This document shows, piece after piece, positions 1 through 8,253 of a DNA stretch of 50,531 nucleotides. Position 1 is the stretch's first letter; each line of letters begins with the position of its first letter. Under the pieces are notes generated by a model. That model was not told the DNA's origin. It did no database searches and was given only the letters and a program-made list of their open reading frames with translations. Source of the stretch: a virus; the IMG/VR virus record IMGVR_UViG_3300044620_000612, positions 1 to 50,531 of that record. One strand, 5' to 3'. The translations under genes and the position numbers were made by a program.

Positions 1-3000
1 GAGTTCAGCATTAGCGTAGTCAATTATCCCTATTGGATTTTAAAGCGTTACGAGTTCACGACTACATGGAATAACGCAACTAACGGCGTTGTGCCGCCAG
101 TATCCATTAGCAACAGAAACAATGCGTTAGACTTCGACTATGAGTTAGAGACTGTGAGCGTTGGCTCCTACTATCGAAGGTTTAGAATTAAGAGGACGAA
201 GGGCACGACTGCAAACGTCCAAGCAATGGTTCTAATGCGTAGCTTCGGAGATTTCGCCACACATTCGCGAACCGAGCTTACCGGGACTGGAACATCAACA
301 TACAGCTCGTACATCACTCGAAGCTACGACTATGTAAACCCAAACATTGCTGCGCCACCGCCTGCAAACTACAGCGGAAGCGGAACGCCGCTTTCCCTGT
401 ACGCCAGCAACGCAATCGGCACAGGAGCTGGTGGCGGATTAGCACTGCAAGCCGGTAACGCAGCAAGCACAGGCGGCGGTGGGAGCATAACGCTCTACAC
501 AGGAGCAGGTGCAGGAGGCGGCGTAGGCGGTGCAATTCTGAGCCGAAGTCAAGCGGACTCGTACAACCGAAGCCACAAGTTCATCTTAGTCAGGAGCATC
601 CCTGATACTGTTGGCAACTATGTGGAGCTTGGGAGAATTGGCTGGCTAGCCGGAGCGATCCTAAAAGTATCTGTATTCGCTAGTCGAGGGGCGTTTCACG
701 CTGCTTTCAATACTTACAATGCTCTCGGCAAAGAGTACGAGATTTACACTCACTACTACAGTAGTGGAACTGTAGCTCCAAGGGCGATTTCTGGCGATCT
801 AGTAGGCGGACGGCAACCAAACGAGTTTGAGCTTGAGCTAGCTTGGAACGGCAACGGATACCAAGTATTGCGCCTTAGAAGATCCAAAGCTGACGCTACC
901 AACTTCAGCGGCTACACAGCTACAGTTGTTATTGAACAGTTAATCTGGTCGCCACACGCCTTTGAATTCGTTGAGTTGTCGGGCACAGGTACCTCAGCCC
1001 TCACTAACGCTTACCTGACTAACACCGGCACTTATTGCTATCCAGCCCTGATCCCGCCTCCAACTGTTGGCACTTCTGGAGCCGGTACAGACCTAGCTAT
1101 TTACGGTGGCAGCGCAATCGGCACAGGTGCTGGCGGTTCCATAATCCTTCAGCCGGGAGCACAGGCTACGAGTGGTGGCGATGGCACAGTTATCAGTCGT
1201 CGCGGGGCTAACGGCGTATCAAACATTCATCATTTTCAAGTCGGCACTAGCACATACGCATTTATTGACAGCAGCGGGCGATTATGCATAACCCCTGAAG
1301 TTTCAACCACAGTTATGCCTGTGGATTGTGGCTTATTTGTAACGCCGAGAAACAACGCAAACACTATTGGTGTTGTCGTCAGAGGTGTTTCTGGGCAGGC
1401 GGGCAACCTTCAGCAGTGGCAGAATAATGCTGGAACCGTCCTGTCTGCCATCAACAGCGCAGGCGACTTTACGAATACTGGCGGGCAGGCTCAATCTGAA
1501 AAATTTGGAAATGGAGCTGTAGTTTCTGTTGGACAAGCAACAGCGATTGGAAATGGAGCATCGGCTGGACAGCTTTCAACTGCTGTTGGGTATGCCGCAG
1601 GAACTACTGGCGTTACTGGGGTTGCTGTAGGGGCACAAGCAAGTGCCAACGATGGCTCAGTTGCCGTTGGCAGGCAGGCTGGCGCAAGTGGCGGTTCTGC
1701 TATAGCGATTGGTCCTAACGCATCAGCAACAGGAGCCAACTCAATAGCGGTCGGAAGGCTTTCTGCGTCCAGTGGTGGCATATCGATTGGCTACAACTTT
1801 ACTGGCGTTGGTCTTGGATATACAAGTTTCAACGCTTCAACCAACGGCACTTCGTCCACAGGCGCAATAGCTGTTTATGCTGGTGATGGTGCAAACAACG
1901 GCAATTTTAGCCGTCAGCACTCCATGCTCGGCACTTGGTCAGTAGCCACTTACGCATCACGCCTTGGCCGTGTCCAGTTGCGTGTCAACGACTACACGAC
2001 AGATCGTGAAGCAATCCGCTACGAGTCTGACGGTGCAAATGCACTGACTAGCATCGGTGGCAGTGCGATAATCGCCAACACTACGCTGGCAGTTCAGCCT
2101 GCTGTTTCTGGTAACAAGGGCGTTGTAGTAAAGGGTGCGTCTGGACAGTCTGCAAATCTTCAGGAGTGGCAAAACAACAGCGGCACCGCTCTAGCGTCAA
2201 TTGATTCTGCTGGAAACTTCGGCGTTAATTCCATCACTTCGACTGGAGCGTTTGATACATACTTCGACACTTGGTACGGAGCAGTTAAGAGGCGTGTGTA
2301 CAGGGTTTCTGTACCAAGCACGATTGGCAACTACCAAGAAATATTCAGGCTAAACTGGTCAAGTAATGTTATTGCAAAGATCAAGGTTCTTGCATTTGGC
2401 AGCGGCATAGCAAACGCCAAAGAATACGATTTCAATTCGTCATATGGAATGACCGGCGTGCTTGCCCCGCTAAGGTCTGCATACTTGTACAACACGGTTG
2501 CTGTTCAATACGAGCTTGAGAACGACTGGAATGCTGGCACAGGCTGGAACACCATTCGTGTCAAGAGGACTTCAGGCACAGATGCTCTGAACCTGTTTGT
2601 CTACGTTGAGGTTCTTGATGCAACTTCAGGACATCCTCAAGCTGTAAGTGGAACCGGCACTTCATCAATTGGCGGCATACTTGGCTCATACGCAAGCTTC
2701 ACATCAATTACCCCGCCAGATGTAGTTGGCGGCAATGGTAATGGCTACCAACTCAGCCTGTACGGTGGCAATGCGCTTGGCACTGGTAATGGCGGCAACA
2801 TCCTACTGCAAGCCGGTGCGCTGTCTACCAGCGGTTCCAACGGCAAAGTCATCGTGCGTGGCTTGGCGAGTAATACTGCGAACTTGCAAGAGTGGCAGAA
2901 TAATGCTGGGACGGTTTTGGCTTATGTCAGCTCTGACGCATCAGTAATAGGCACCCCATCTAATTGCTATATTGGGGCAAACGACAACTCTGGCGGCCAG

Positions 3001-3420
3001 ATAATACTTTATGGTTCTGCTGGCGGTTACGGGGTTGGCTTCAAAACAACTAGCTCAGGCAGTGAAGTAATAAGGTTCAACAGCGGACAAATCGCGCTTA
3101 CAGTTGGCCAAGGCGGGAATAATGCTGGCTTGCTAGTCAACGGGAATTTAGGCTCGTCTGGAAGTGTTGCATCATTTGTAAACGCTGGTAATGCTGCCTC
3201 TAAGGGCATCGTAGTCAAAGGCGCAACTAGCCAGACAGGCAATTTGCAGGAGTGGCAGAATAATGCTGGTTCAGTCCTATCAGCAGTAAAGTCTGATGGA
3301 TCAATTCAACCAGCAAGCATGGCTGATTCGGCAGCTACAAACAATTCAATCTATTATTCAACTACAGCGTCAAAACTGGTTTACAAGGATGCTGCCGGGA
3401 CTGTTAATAATCTTTATTAA
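1..3420 (+). CDS. Tail fibre protein, C-terminal part (5' end outside window)
   Basis: The frame is open from base 1, so the start lies outside the window; about 1,139 residues are present. It is a modular beta-rich receptor-binding fibre. It has beta-sandwich modules ending in short G-T-G-T-S segments, Gly-rich stretches of the G-T-G-A-G-G type, a trimeric-adhesin-like roll (1534-1797) and four modules carrying the motif NLQEWQNNAG. The first residues look like the continuation of the module cut off at 50531, so this is probably the 3' part of the fibre gene that starts at 48713. It would sit at the tail tip and bind the host surface. The fibre assignment is firm; the receptor is unknown. 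Confidence 0.85.
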   Translation, partial: EFSISVVNYPYWILKRYEFTTTWNNATNGVVPPVSISNRNNALDFDYELETVSVGSYYRRFRIKRTKGTTANVQAMVLMRSFGDFATHSRTELTGTGTSTYSSYITRSYDYVNPNIAAPPPANYSGSGTPLSLYASNAIGTGAGGGLALQAGNAASTGGGGSITLYTGAGAGGGVGGAILSRSQADSYNRSHKFILVRSIPDTVGNYVELGRIGWLAGAILKVSVFASRGAFHAAFNTYNALGKEYEIYTHYYSSGTVAPRAISGDLVGGRQPNEFELELAWNGNGYQVLRLRRSKADATNFSGYTATVVIEQLIWSPHAFEFVELSGTGTSALTNAYLTNTGTYCYPALIPPPTVGTSGAGTDLAIYGGSAIGTGAGGSIILQPGAQATSGGDGTVISRRGANGVSNIHHFQVGTSTYAFIDSSGRLCITPEVSTTVMPVDCGLFVTPRNNANTIGVVVRGVSGQAGNLQQWQNNAGTVLSAINSAGDFTNTGGQAQSEKFGNGAVVSVGQATAIGNGASAGQLSTAVGYAAGTTGVTGVAVGAQASANDGSVAVGRQAGASGGSAIAIGPNASATGANSIAVGRLSASSGGISIGYNFTGVGLGYTSFNASTNGTSSTGAIAVYAGDGANNGNFSRQHSMLGTWSVATYASRLGRVQLRVNDYTTDREAIRYESDGANALTSIGGSAIIANTTLAVQPAVSGNKGVVVKGASGQSANLQEWQNNSGTALASIDSAGNFGVNSITSTGAFDTYFDTWYGAVKRRVYRVSVPSTIGNYQEIFRLNWSSNVIAKIKVLAFGSGIANAKEYDFNSSYGMTGVLAPLRSAYLYNTVAVQYELENDWNAGTGWNTIRVKRTSGTDALNLFVYVEVLDATSGHPQAVSGTGTSSIGGILGSYASFTSITPPDVVGGNGNGYQLSLYGGNALGTGNGGNILLQAGALSTSGSNGKVIVRGLASNTANLQEWQNNAGTVLAYVSSDASVIGTPSNCYIGANDNSGGQIILYGSAGGYGVGFKTTSSGSEVIRFNSGQIALTVGQGGNNAGLLVNGNLGSSGSVASFVNAGNAASKGIVVKGATSQTGNLQEWQNNAGSVLSAVKSDGSIQPASMADSAATNNSIYYSTTASKLVYKDAAGTVNNLY
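481..661. repeat. Fibre module repeat, copy A
   Basis: This 181-base stretch is about 97% identical to 50351-50531; I count five mismatches. It codes for a Gly-rich run followed by a segment ending in the residues GRIGWLAGAI. The window ends exactly inside the other copy, which suggests that an assembly stopped in this repeat. Confidence 0.9.
1369..1464 (+). repeat. NLQxWQNNAG fibre module 1
   Basis: A 32-residue module with a V-V-V-R-G start, NLQQWQNNAG in the middle and an I-N-S-A-G end. Related modules lie at 2119, 2842, 3205 and 49694. It is probably a short beta element that joins fibre domains. Confidence 0.85.
1534..1797 (+). other. YadA/Hia-like head repeats inside the fibre
   Basis: Successive units of about 14 residues with a repeating A-V-G or A-I-G core (for example SAIAIGPNASATGANS) match the left-handed beta-roll repeats of trimeric autotransporter heads. 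About six units are present. In that family each unit adds one turn to a trimeric roll that binds host surfaces. Here the roll is built into a phage fibre, which fits a trimeric adhesive domain. Confidence 0.7.
2119..2214 (+). repeat. NLQEWQNNSG fibre module 2
   Basis: Second copy of the 32-residue module, with V-V-V-K-G-A-S-G-Q at its start and D-S-A-G at its end. It directly precedes a beta-sandwich module. Confidence 0.85.
2842..2940 (+). repeat. NLQEWQNNAG fibre module 3
   Basis: Third copy of the module. It is more diverged at its C-terminal end (A-Y-V-S-S-D) but keeps the central motif. Confidence 0.8.
3205..3300 (+). repeat. NLQEWQNNAG fibre module 4
   Basis: Fourth copy of the module, about 40 residues before the fibre C-terminus. 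Confidence 0.85.
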
Positions 3421-3431
3421 GGAGCTTTCTA

Positions 3432-3791
3432 ATGCCTGATCCAGAAGTAAACGCTGTAATGCCTGACTTTCCTCCAGTCCCTGCTGCTGATCCAGTAGTC
3501 ACTCCTCCAGTACCTGAAGAGACTCAGGATGTATGGGGTCTAGATTACCAGCATATTCGCCGCTACGAAGTCGAGGGCGGATTCAAATTTGAGCTATACA
3601 CGATCTGGTCTTTAGGCCGAATGTCAGCTACCGGAGTTTGGACTCCAGCTAAGCCAGAAAACAAAAAGAATGTTGTTCTAGCCGATATGCTGTCGCCAAC
3701 TTCTCTAGACGAAAATCCTGAGATCGGTGCGATTGCAACGCCATTCTTTACTAACCTTGCATCTCTATGTAAGCGAGTTGGCAACCTGTAA
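3432..3791 (+). CDS. Small protein following the tail fibre, unknown function
   Basis: A 119-residue protein with a Shine-Dalgarno AAGGAG placed well for this ATG. The first 35 residues are rich in Pro, Ala and Val and look like a flexible arm. The rest is a compact domain with W-G-L-D-Y and a hydrophobic C-terminal helix (about residues 100-117). It lies 11 bases after the fibre stop and 9 before the next gene, so it is co-expressed with the fibre. It could be a fibre chaperone or accessory tail protein; this is context only. Confidence 0.75.
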   Translation: MPDPEVNAVMPDFPPVPAADPVVTPPVPEETQDVWGLDYQHIRRYEVEGGFKFELYTIWSLGRMSATGVWTPAKPENKKNVVLADMLSPTSLDENPEIGAIATPFFTNLASLCKRVGNL

Positions 3792-3800
3792 GGAGCTTAA

Positions 3801-4937
3801 ATGCTCGGCGGTTATCCACTAGCAAAAGCACCATTAGCAAGCCTCGGTTCAACTGGGGCTAATGCTATTGGTGCGTTTGTTTCGTTGGTTTTAACTGTGC
3901 AATCTGGAACGGCAACTGGTACTGCTTCGGCTTCAGGCCTGTCGAATTCATTAGTAGTATCCAAGCAACTTGGAACAGCAACTGGAACAGCAGCGGCTTC
4001 AGGCTTATCGAACAATCTTGCCGTATCTAAGCAGATTGGCAGCGCATCTGGAGCGGCATCGGCTTCAGCATTATCCAACAGCCTAGCAATATCAAAACAA
4101 CTTGGTTCTGCTACTGGGAATGCCTCGGCTAGTGGTCTATCTAATTCGTTGCCGTTATCGCCTTTGTCTGGATCATCAAGCGGTTCATCGTCTGCCTCTG
4201 GATTGTCCAACAGCCTGACGATTTCTAAGCAATTAGGATCGGCTACAGGAACAGCACTAGCATCTGGACTGTCCAATAATATAGCCATCGTCAAGCTGGA
4301 TGGTTCATCGTCTGCCTCTGGTAACGCATCCGGCCAATCAAATAATCTCGCCATAGTTAAACTTGACGGCTCATCATCTGGATCAGCTAGTGCGTCTGGG
4401 ATAGCCCAGAACATTTCCTTAGCCAAGATGAATGGTTCTTCAATAGGTAGTGCTGTTACTTCCGGTTTAATAACCAACATTGCATTGGCTAAACAGCTAG
4501 GCTCAGGTTCTGGATCGTCTACGACTTCAGGAACAATCACTTCGGTTTCAATTACAAAACAGCTTGGCAGCGCAATAGGCGGGGCATCAGCATCAGGCCA
4601 ATCCAATTCAATAACGATTGTAAAGCAGCAAGGTACTGGATCAGGTTCGGCAAATACATCTGGAATAATCCAGTCAATAACAATCCAGCCTGTTGCAGGT
4701 TCGGCTTTTGGATCAGCTGTAGCCAACAGCGATATGACTTTTGTGGCTATCGTCCATCAAGACGGTTCAGCCAAAGCATTCAATCCTCCAAGTTGGGCGA
4801 GGGCAAGAGTTTCAGAAATAACCAATGCCAATGCAAGTGTAAGAAAAATTGGATTCACAAACAGGATTGTTGCTCAGTCTTATGTAAAAATTAATAATTC
4901 AACAAGAACAGCAAATACTATTGTCCCAATTGATTGA
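3801..4937 (+). CDS. Tandem 22-residue repeat protein, probable tail/fibre structural protein
   Basis: 378 residues, of which about 290 form 13 tandem repeats of exactly 22 residues with the consensus h-x-h-S-K-Q-L-G-S-A-S-G-x-A-S-A-S-G-L-S-N-S. The regular alternation of a hydrophobic triplet, a Gly-Ser turn and a second Gly turn is what a beta-solenoid or thin fibrous shaft would need. A non-repetitive tail of about 65 residues follows (from S-W-A-R-A-R), rich in basic residues and Asn. AAGGAG precedes the ATG. Gene order (fibre, this, Ig-like protein) supports a virion surface protein. The long minus-strand ORF opposite it is an artefact of the repeats. Confidence 0.8.
   Translation: MLGGYPLAKAPLASLGSTGANAIGAFVSLVLTVQSGTATGTASASGLSNSLVVSKQLGTATGTAAASGLSNNLAVSKQIGSASGAASASALSNSLAISKQLGSATGNASASGLSNSLPLSPLSGSSSGSSSASGLSNSLTISKQLGSATGTALASGLSNNIAIVKLDGSSSASGNASGQSNNLAIVKLDGSSSGSASASGIAQNISLAKMNGSSIGSAVTSGLITNIALAKQLGSGSGSSTTSGTITSVSITKQLGSAIGGASASGQSNSITIVKQQGTGSGSANTSGIIQSITIQPVAGSAFGSAVANSDMTFVAIVHQDGSAKAFNPPSWARARVSEITNANASVRKIGFTNRIVAQSYVKINNSTRTANTIVPID
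3863..4720 (+). repeat. 66-base tandem coding repeats (about 13 copies)
   Basis: Each copy is 66 bases and keeps the reading frame; copies differ at many third positions, so the array is old or under protein-level selection. Conserved peptide core: SASGLSN. Confidence 0.85.
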
Positions 4938-4945
4938 GGTAAATC

Positions 4946-5230
4946 ATGGCATATGACATTGGTGATACCTTGAGATTAACCGTCACATTTACAAGCGTTA
5001 TTAACTCAACGCCAGCAGATCCAACCAATGTAAAACTTATAGTAAAACGCCCTGATTTAATTGAAGAAGAATTTTTATACCCTGCTATTTTACAAAAAGA
5101 TTCAATTGGAATATATCATCACGATTATTCTATAGATCGAAGTGGTAGATTCTGGTATCGTTGGGAGGGAACTGGAGCAAATCCTTCTGCCGTGGAGGGT
5201 TATTTCATAGTTTCCCAAAGTCAGTTTTAG
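4946..5230 (+). CDS. Small Ig-like/beta-sandwich phage protein
   Basis: 94 residues starting YDIGDTLRLTVTF and ending GRFWYRWEGTG followed by a short beta strand. This pattern is common in small phage virion proteins with an immunoglobulin-like fold, often encoded beside tail or neck genes. GAGG precedes the ATG and the gene starts 8 bases after the repeat protein. It probably decorates the virion or caps a fibre. The function beyond the fold is inferred. Confidence 0.7.
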   Translation: MAYDIGDTLRLTVTFTSVINSTPADPTNVKLIVKRPDLIEEEFLYPAILQKDSIGIYHHDYSIDRSGRFWYRWEGTGANPSAVEGYFIVSQSQF

Positions 5231-5255
5231 GTGAAATATCCGGGGCAGGGCGGGG

Positions 5256-5381
5256 ATGTTTTTGCTGTTTCCTGTCACGCCTCATACCACACCAGAAGAT
5301 GAACAGCGTCATGGAGTGGTTGCCCCGGTTATCCTTCTTTTACTGGAGAGTCTAAATGGATTGGTCAATTCGACAAACTGA
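5256..5381 (+). CDS. Possible small hydrophobic protein in the 5231-5355 gap
   Basis: A 41-residue ORF in an otherwise empty gap. It has a hydrophobic N-terminus (MFLLFP), a polar centre (TTPEDEQRHG) and a hydrophobic stretch (VVAPVILLLLE). A G-rich run precedes the ATG, and it overlaps the next gene by 26 bases. The composition looks protein-like and the gap has no other content. I cannot exclude chance. Confidence 0.35.
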   Translation: MFLLFPVTPHTTPEDEQRHGVVAPVILLLLESLNGLVNSTN

Positions 5382-6207
5382 TCCTCATGCTTATCGCTTA
5401 GACTTTACAGGATTGAAGGATAGGGATTGGAGGCGTGTCATGCTCCTATCCGATCTGCACTGGGATTCTGCTCAATGTAATCGGGAACTGCTCAAGAGAG
5501 ATCTAGACGAGGCATTAAAAACGGGAACCCCTGTCATTCTGGTTGGCGATACCTTCGATATTATGCAGGGTAAATTTGACAAGCGAAAATCGGCTAAATC
5601 CCTTCGACCAGAACACCAAACCGACAACTATATCGACACAGTAGTCGATGACGCAATCGACTGGTTTACCCCTTACAGAGATGTCCTAGCTCTTGTCTCC
5701 AAAGGCAACCATGAAACATCATGGGAAAAATACCATGATACAGATGTATGCGCCCGATTCGTATCCGGCCTAAAGCGTAACAAATCCTCGGTACTTCTTG
5801 GAAAGTACTGGGGTTTTGTACAAATCGGTTTAATTGAAAGTCCCAAAAACAGGGTATCTAAAACCCTATTTTTTCATCATGGCGCAGGCGGGGGTGGAGA
5901 AATTACACGGGGTATGATAGATAATTCTAGAACTAGAGGTATGTATATGGCAGATGCTTTCATATCTGGACATATCCATAGACGAAATTTAGATGAGAAT
6001 ATAGTATATCATTTAAACAACTTAGGAACAGTATGTGCAAGACAGCAGCTATTCCTTCGTAGTTCGACATACAAGATTGAGGATGATGGGTATCACGCAG
6101 AGAAAGGACGGGGGCCAAGGCCTCTGGGTGGATGGTGGCTTGAATTCCGCTATCTACGAAATTCAGATGTTGGGACTGATTGCAATATGAGGGCTTATCA
6201 GACATGA
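5356..6207 (+). CDS. Calcineurin-type metallophosphoesterase
   Basis: 283 residues with the complete metal-binding set of the family: D33-L-H35, GDxxD at 64-68, GNHE at 117-120, a His pair at 174-175 and GHIH at 205-208. Such enzymes cleave phosphomono- or diesters using two metal ions; phage members act on nucleic acid ends, cyclic nucleotides or signalling nucleotides. The substrate cannot be read from the sequence. It sits among virion genes, and its stop overlaps the next ATG (ATGA), so it is late-expressed and might be packaged or act in host takeover. Confidence 0.85.
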   Translation: MDWSIRQTDPHAYRLDFTGLKDRDWRRVMLLSDLHWDSAQCNRELLKRDLDEALKTGTPVILVGDTFDIMQGKFDKRKSAKSLRPEHQTDNYIDTVVDDAIDWFTPYRDVLALVSKGNHETSWEKYHDTDVCARFVSGLKRNKSSVLLGKYWGFVQIGLIESPKNRVSKTLFFHHGAGGGGEITRGMIDNSRTRGMYMADAFISGHIHRRNLDENIVYHLNNLGTVCARQQLFLRSSTYKIEDDGYHAEKGRGPRPLGGWWLEFRYLRNSDVGTDCNMRAYQT

Positions 6208-6911
6208 TTACCACCACTCTTGGGCTGTTAATGCTAATTGCGAATCAGCAACCAAAGCTGACTTTTCCAGCCAAGTTGCAGGGATTGCCGGGTTCATTCA
6301 TCGTTGTCAAGCCTATCCAGATTGATGGGAAATCGGTCAAATATTTCACTCCATCACCCGGCCTGAATCTATTCCCAGCTGACCTACTATCTGACAAGAC
6401 TGCAACGGTTGCAACTGCCAATCTACCGGGTAAATACCTTGTCTATGGCTATACGGCACTGGGCGACATTCCAAGCGATCCAGCATCAATTGAAATCATT
6501 ATTGGCGATCCCGGCCCAACTCCATTCCCTCCTCAGCCTCCAGCCCCAAATCCTCCTAATCCTGATCCAACTCCAGATCCGCTAATGGAATCCCTGCAAG
6601 CTATTTGGGGCGCATTGGATGAGCCGGGTAAATCCCAATCTAAATCTAAGCTGGTTCAAGTCTACCGGGAATCGGCCAAGATCTGTAAAGATCCCGCTTT
6701 CCTAACTGTTGGACAGGCTTTTGCACGATCCAAGGAGATCGGGAAAGCTGCATTGCCAGATTCAGCATTATCTTCGCTCAGATCGAGGATCAGTGAGGAA
6801 TTGAGGTCTGTAGTCCCAATTGATCCTTCAGTCATTCTAAACGCAGAATTGAGGGCAAAGATTGCCTCTCAGCTGGATCGTATGGCTATCCTTGTGGAAT
6901 CTCTGAGGTAA
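6204..6911 (+). CDS. Proline-linker protein of planctomycete type, unknown function
   Basis: 235 residues from the ATG that overlaps the upstream stop. There is a short hydrophobic N-terminus (TTTLGLLMLIA), possibly a signal or anchor. A beta-sandwich domain (about 15-100) with G-S-F-I-V-V-K-P and G-K-Y-L-V-Y-G-Y follows, then a Pro-rich linker (about 103-128) and an alpha-helical domain of about 105 residues. I recall this three-part layout from Planctomycetes and associated phages. It forms a unit with the following protease and hydrophobic small protein, perhaps acting on the cell envelope. Confidence 0.7.
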   Translation: MITTTLGLLMLIANQQPKLTFPAKLQGLPGSFIVVKPIQIDGKSVKYFTPSPGLNLFPADLLSDKTATVATANLPGKYLVYGYTALGDIPSDPASIEIIIGDPGPTPFPPQPPAPNPPNPDPTPDPLMESLQAIWGALDEPGKSQSKSKLVQVYRESAKICKDPAFLTVGQAFARSKEIGKAALPDSALSSLRSRISEELRSVVPIDPSVILNAELRAKIASQLDRMAILVESLR

Positions 6912-6915
6912 TCCA

Positions 6916-7821
6916 ATGGAAGACCAATTCTATAAACCCGGTTGGGAAGATCGACCAGAAGAGGTTGTAGCGATTGCTGACCTACAGCCTATGCCTGTAT
7001 TCGGTGACACTCCAGCAGGGCAGGCGGATATTGTCCTACCTAAAACCTGTTACTTTTGGAAAATCCATGAGCAGGTAACTGGGCAAAAGCCAATTCCCTA
7101 TAACCAAAAATCCGTAGGTAGCTGCGTTGCCTTTGGAGCAGTTTCGGCCATTGAGGGAACAATGGTCAATGAGATCATGCGGGGGGAGAAAGAGGAGTTT
7201 CGCCATCTTTGCCAAGAGGTCAGTTATGCCGGTTCACGCATTGAAATTGGCAAAGGTAGGCTTGGTAGAAGTGATGGCTCAATTGGCGCATGGGCAGCTG
7301 AATTTGCTTTGAAGTACGGATCAATTGATCGTGGAGTTCATGGTAAATACGATCTTAGCAAATATGATGAAGAACGATGCCGAGCATGGGGTAACTCTGG
7401 GGTTCCAGACGATCTTGAACCTACTGTCAAGAAGTATCCCGTGAAGGGGATTACACTGGTCAAAACTTGGGAAGATGCCAAGAAGGCATTGGCTCAAGGC
7501 TACGGGATTAGTGTTGCATCTAATCAGGGCTTTACAATGGCCCGTGATGCAAAGGGGATGGCCCAGCCCAAGGGGCGATGGATGCACCAAATGTGCCTAT
7601 GGGGCTACTCCACAGAAGGCAGTGAGAAGGGCTGGATTAGAAATAGTTGGGGCGCAAATGCCCATACTGGCCCAGTTGGTGAAGGTGATCCACCCACTAG
7701 CGGATTCTGGGCTGATGTCGAAGTTATTTCAAAAATGTTAAGCCAAGGCGATTCTTGGGCATTCTCTGGACTGTCTGGATTCCCAGCCAAAGATGTGATT
7801 AATGTTGATTGGAATCTCTAG
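6916..7821 (+). CDS. Papain-like (C1 family) cysteine protease
   Basis: 301 residues with the C1 catalytic layout: Gln and Cys in NQKSVGSCVAFGAVSAIEG (about 58-76), His in RWMHQMCLWGY (about 220-230) and Asn in WIRNSWG. There is no long pro-region, and no clear signal peptide despite its late position. GAGG sits 7 bases before the ATG. Papain-fold proteases are uncommon among characterised phage lysis or maturation enzymes. Candidate roles are breaking a protein-rich host envelope during lysis or entry, or processing a virion protein. The family is secure; the role is inferred. Confidence 0.85.
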   Translation: MEDQFYKPGWEDRPEEVVAIADLQPMPVFGDTPAGQADIVLPKTCYFWKIHEQVTGQKPIPYNQKSVGSCVAFGAVSAIEGTMVNEIMRGEKEEFRHLCQEVSYAGSRIEIGKGRLGRSDGSIGAWAAEFALKYGSIDRGVHGKYDLSKYDEERCRAWGNSGVPDDLEPTVKKYPVKGITLVKTWEDAKKALAQGYGISVASNQGFTMARDAKGMAQPKGRWMHQMCLWGYSTEGSEKGWIRNSWGANAHTGPVGEGDPPTSGFWADVEVISKMLSQGDSWAFSGLSGFPAKDVINVDWNL

Positions 7822-7830
7822 GAGTTAGTT

Positions 7831-8169
7831 ATGGCCTTGCTTCCCTACCCAGCAGTTTTCCCTCAAGAAGCTCTCCTGATGATGCTCGACAAGTTTCGAG
7901 GCAGAGAAGTATCTACTCCTGATCTTGTCAATGCTGCATGGAATGTAGCTGGCTATTCGCTTGGACAGTCTCTTGGCGGGGGCCAAATGGTTGCAGGTAA
8001 TTTGCCTCAACTAGACTCCGGTGAAATCAATGAAGCCGATCTGGTTGCATCTGTATTGCAACAGCATGGTTCCCAAGTTGATGGCGAAGAGAAGGCAATT
8101 ACCTTCACTGTTATCCCTTGGATCGTTTTGGCCAAAGTTGCTATTAAGCTGCTTGCCAATCTGCTCTAA
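7831..8169 (+). CDS. Small protein with hydrophobic C-terminus, protease partner
   Basis: 112 residues. AGGAG precedes the ATG, 9 bases after the protease. An N-terminal helical domain contains NAAWNVAGYSLGQSLGG. An acidic centre (E-I-N-E-A-D) follows. The last 20 residues (about 93-112: VIPWIVLAKVAIKLLANLL) could cross or enter a membrane. It is the last gene of the plus-strand late unit. A holin-like or membrane-targeting role next to the protease is possible. I do not recognise a named family. Confidence 0.65.
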   Translation: MALLPYPAVFPQEALLMMLDKFRGREVSTPDLVNAAWNVAGYSLGQSLGGGQMVAGNLPQLDSGEINEADLVASVLQQHGSQVDGEEKAITFTVIPWIVLAKVAIKLLANLL

Positions 8170-8177
8170 CGAACCAA

Positions 8178-8239
8178 GGGGTTGAGTAGGTAATTGGCTA
8201 TCTGTGTTGGATTGCCAAGGTGGGGGCCTACTCAACCCC
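8178..8239 (+). terminator. 13-bp perfect stem-loop at the end of the late operon
   Basis: GGGGTTGAGTAGG (8178-8190) pairs perfectly with 8227-8239. An inner 5-bp helix (TTGGC 8194-8198 with GCCAA 8214-8218) lies in the 36-base loop. There is no U-run, so it is not a standard intrinsic terminator. It could be an RNA-processing or mRNA-stability element or a protein-binding site between the late operon and the HNH gene. Confidence 0.5.
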
Positions 8240-8253
8240 AAGGATACCCTTCT

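Noticed and set aside
3863-4720. CRISPR array
   Set aside because: The repeats are contiguous, coding and have no spacers.
3812-4726. 304-residue minus-strand open frame
   Set aside because: It mirrors the 66-base repeats of the plus-strand gene; acidic low-complexity translation, no ribosome site.
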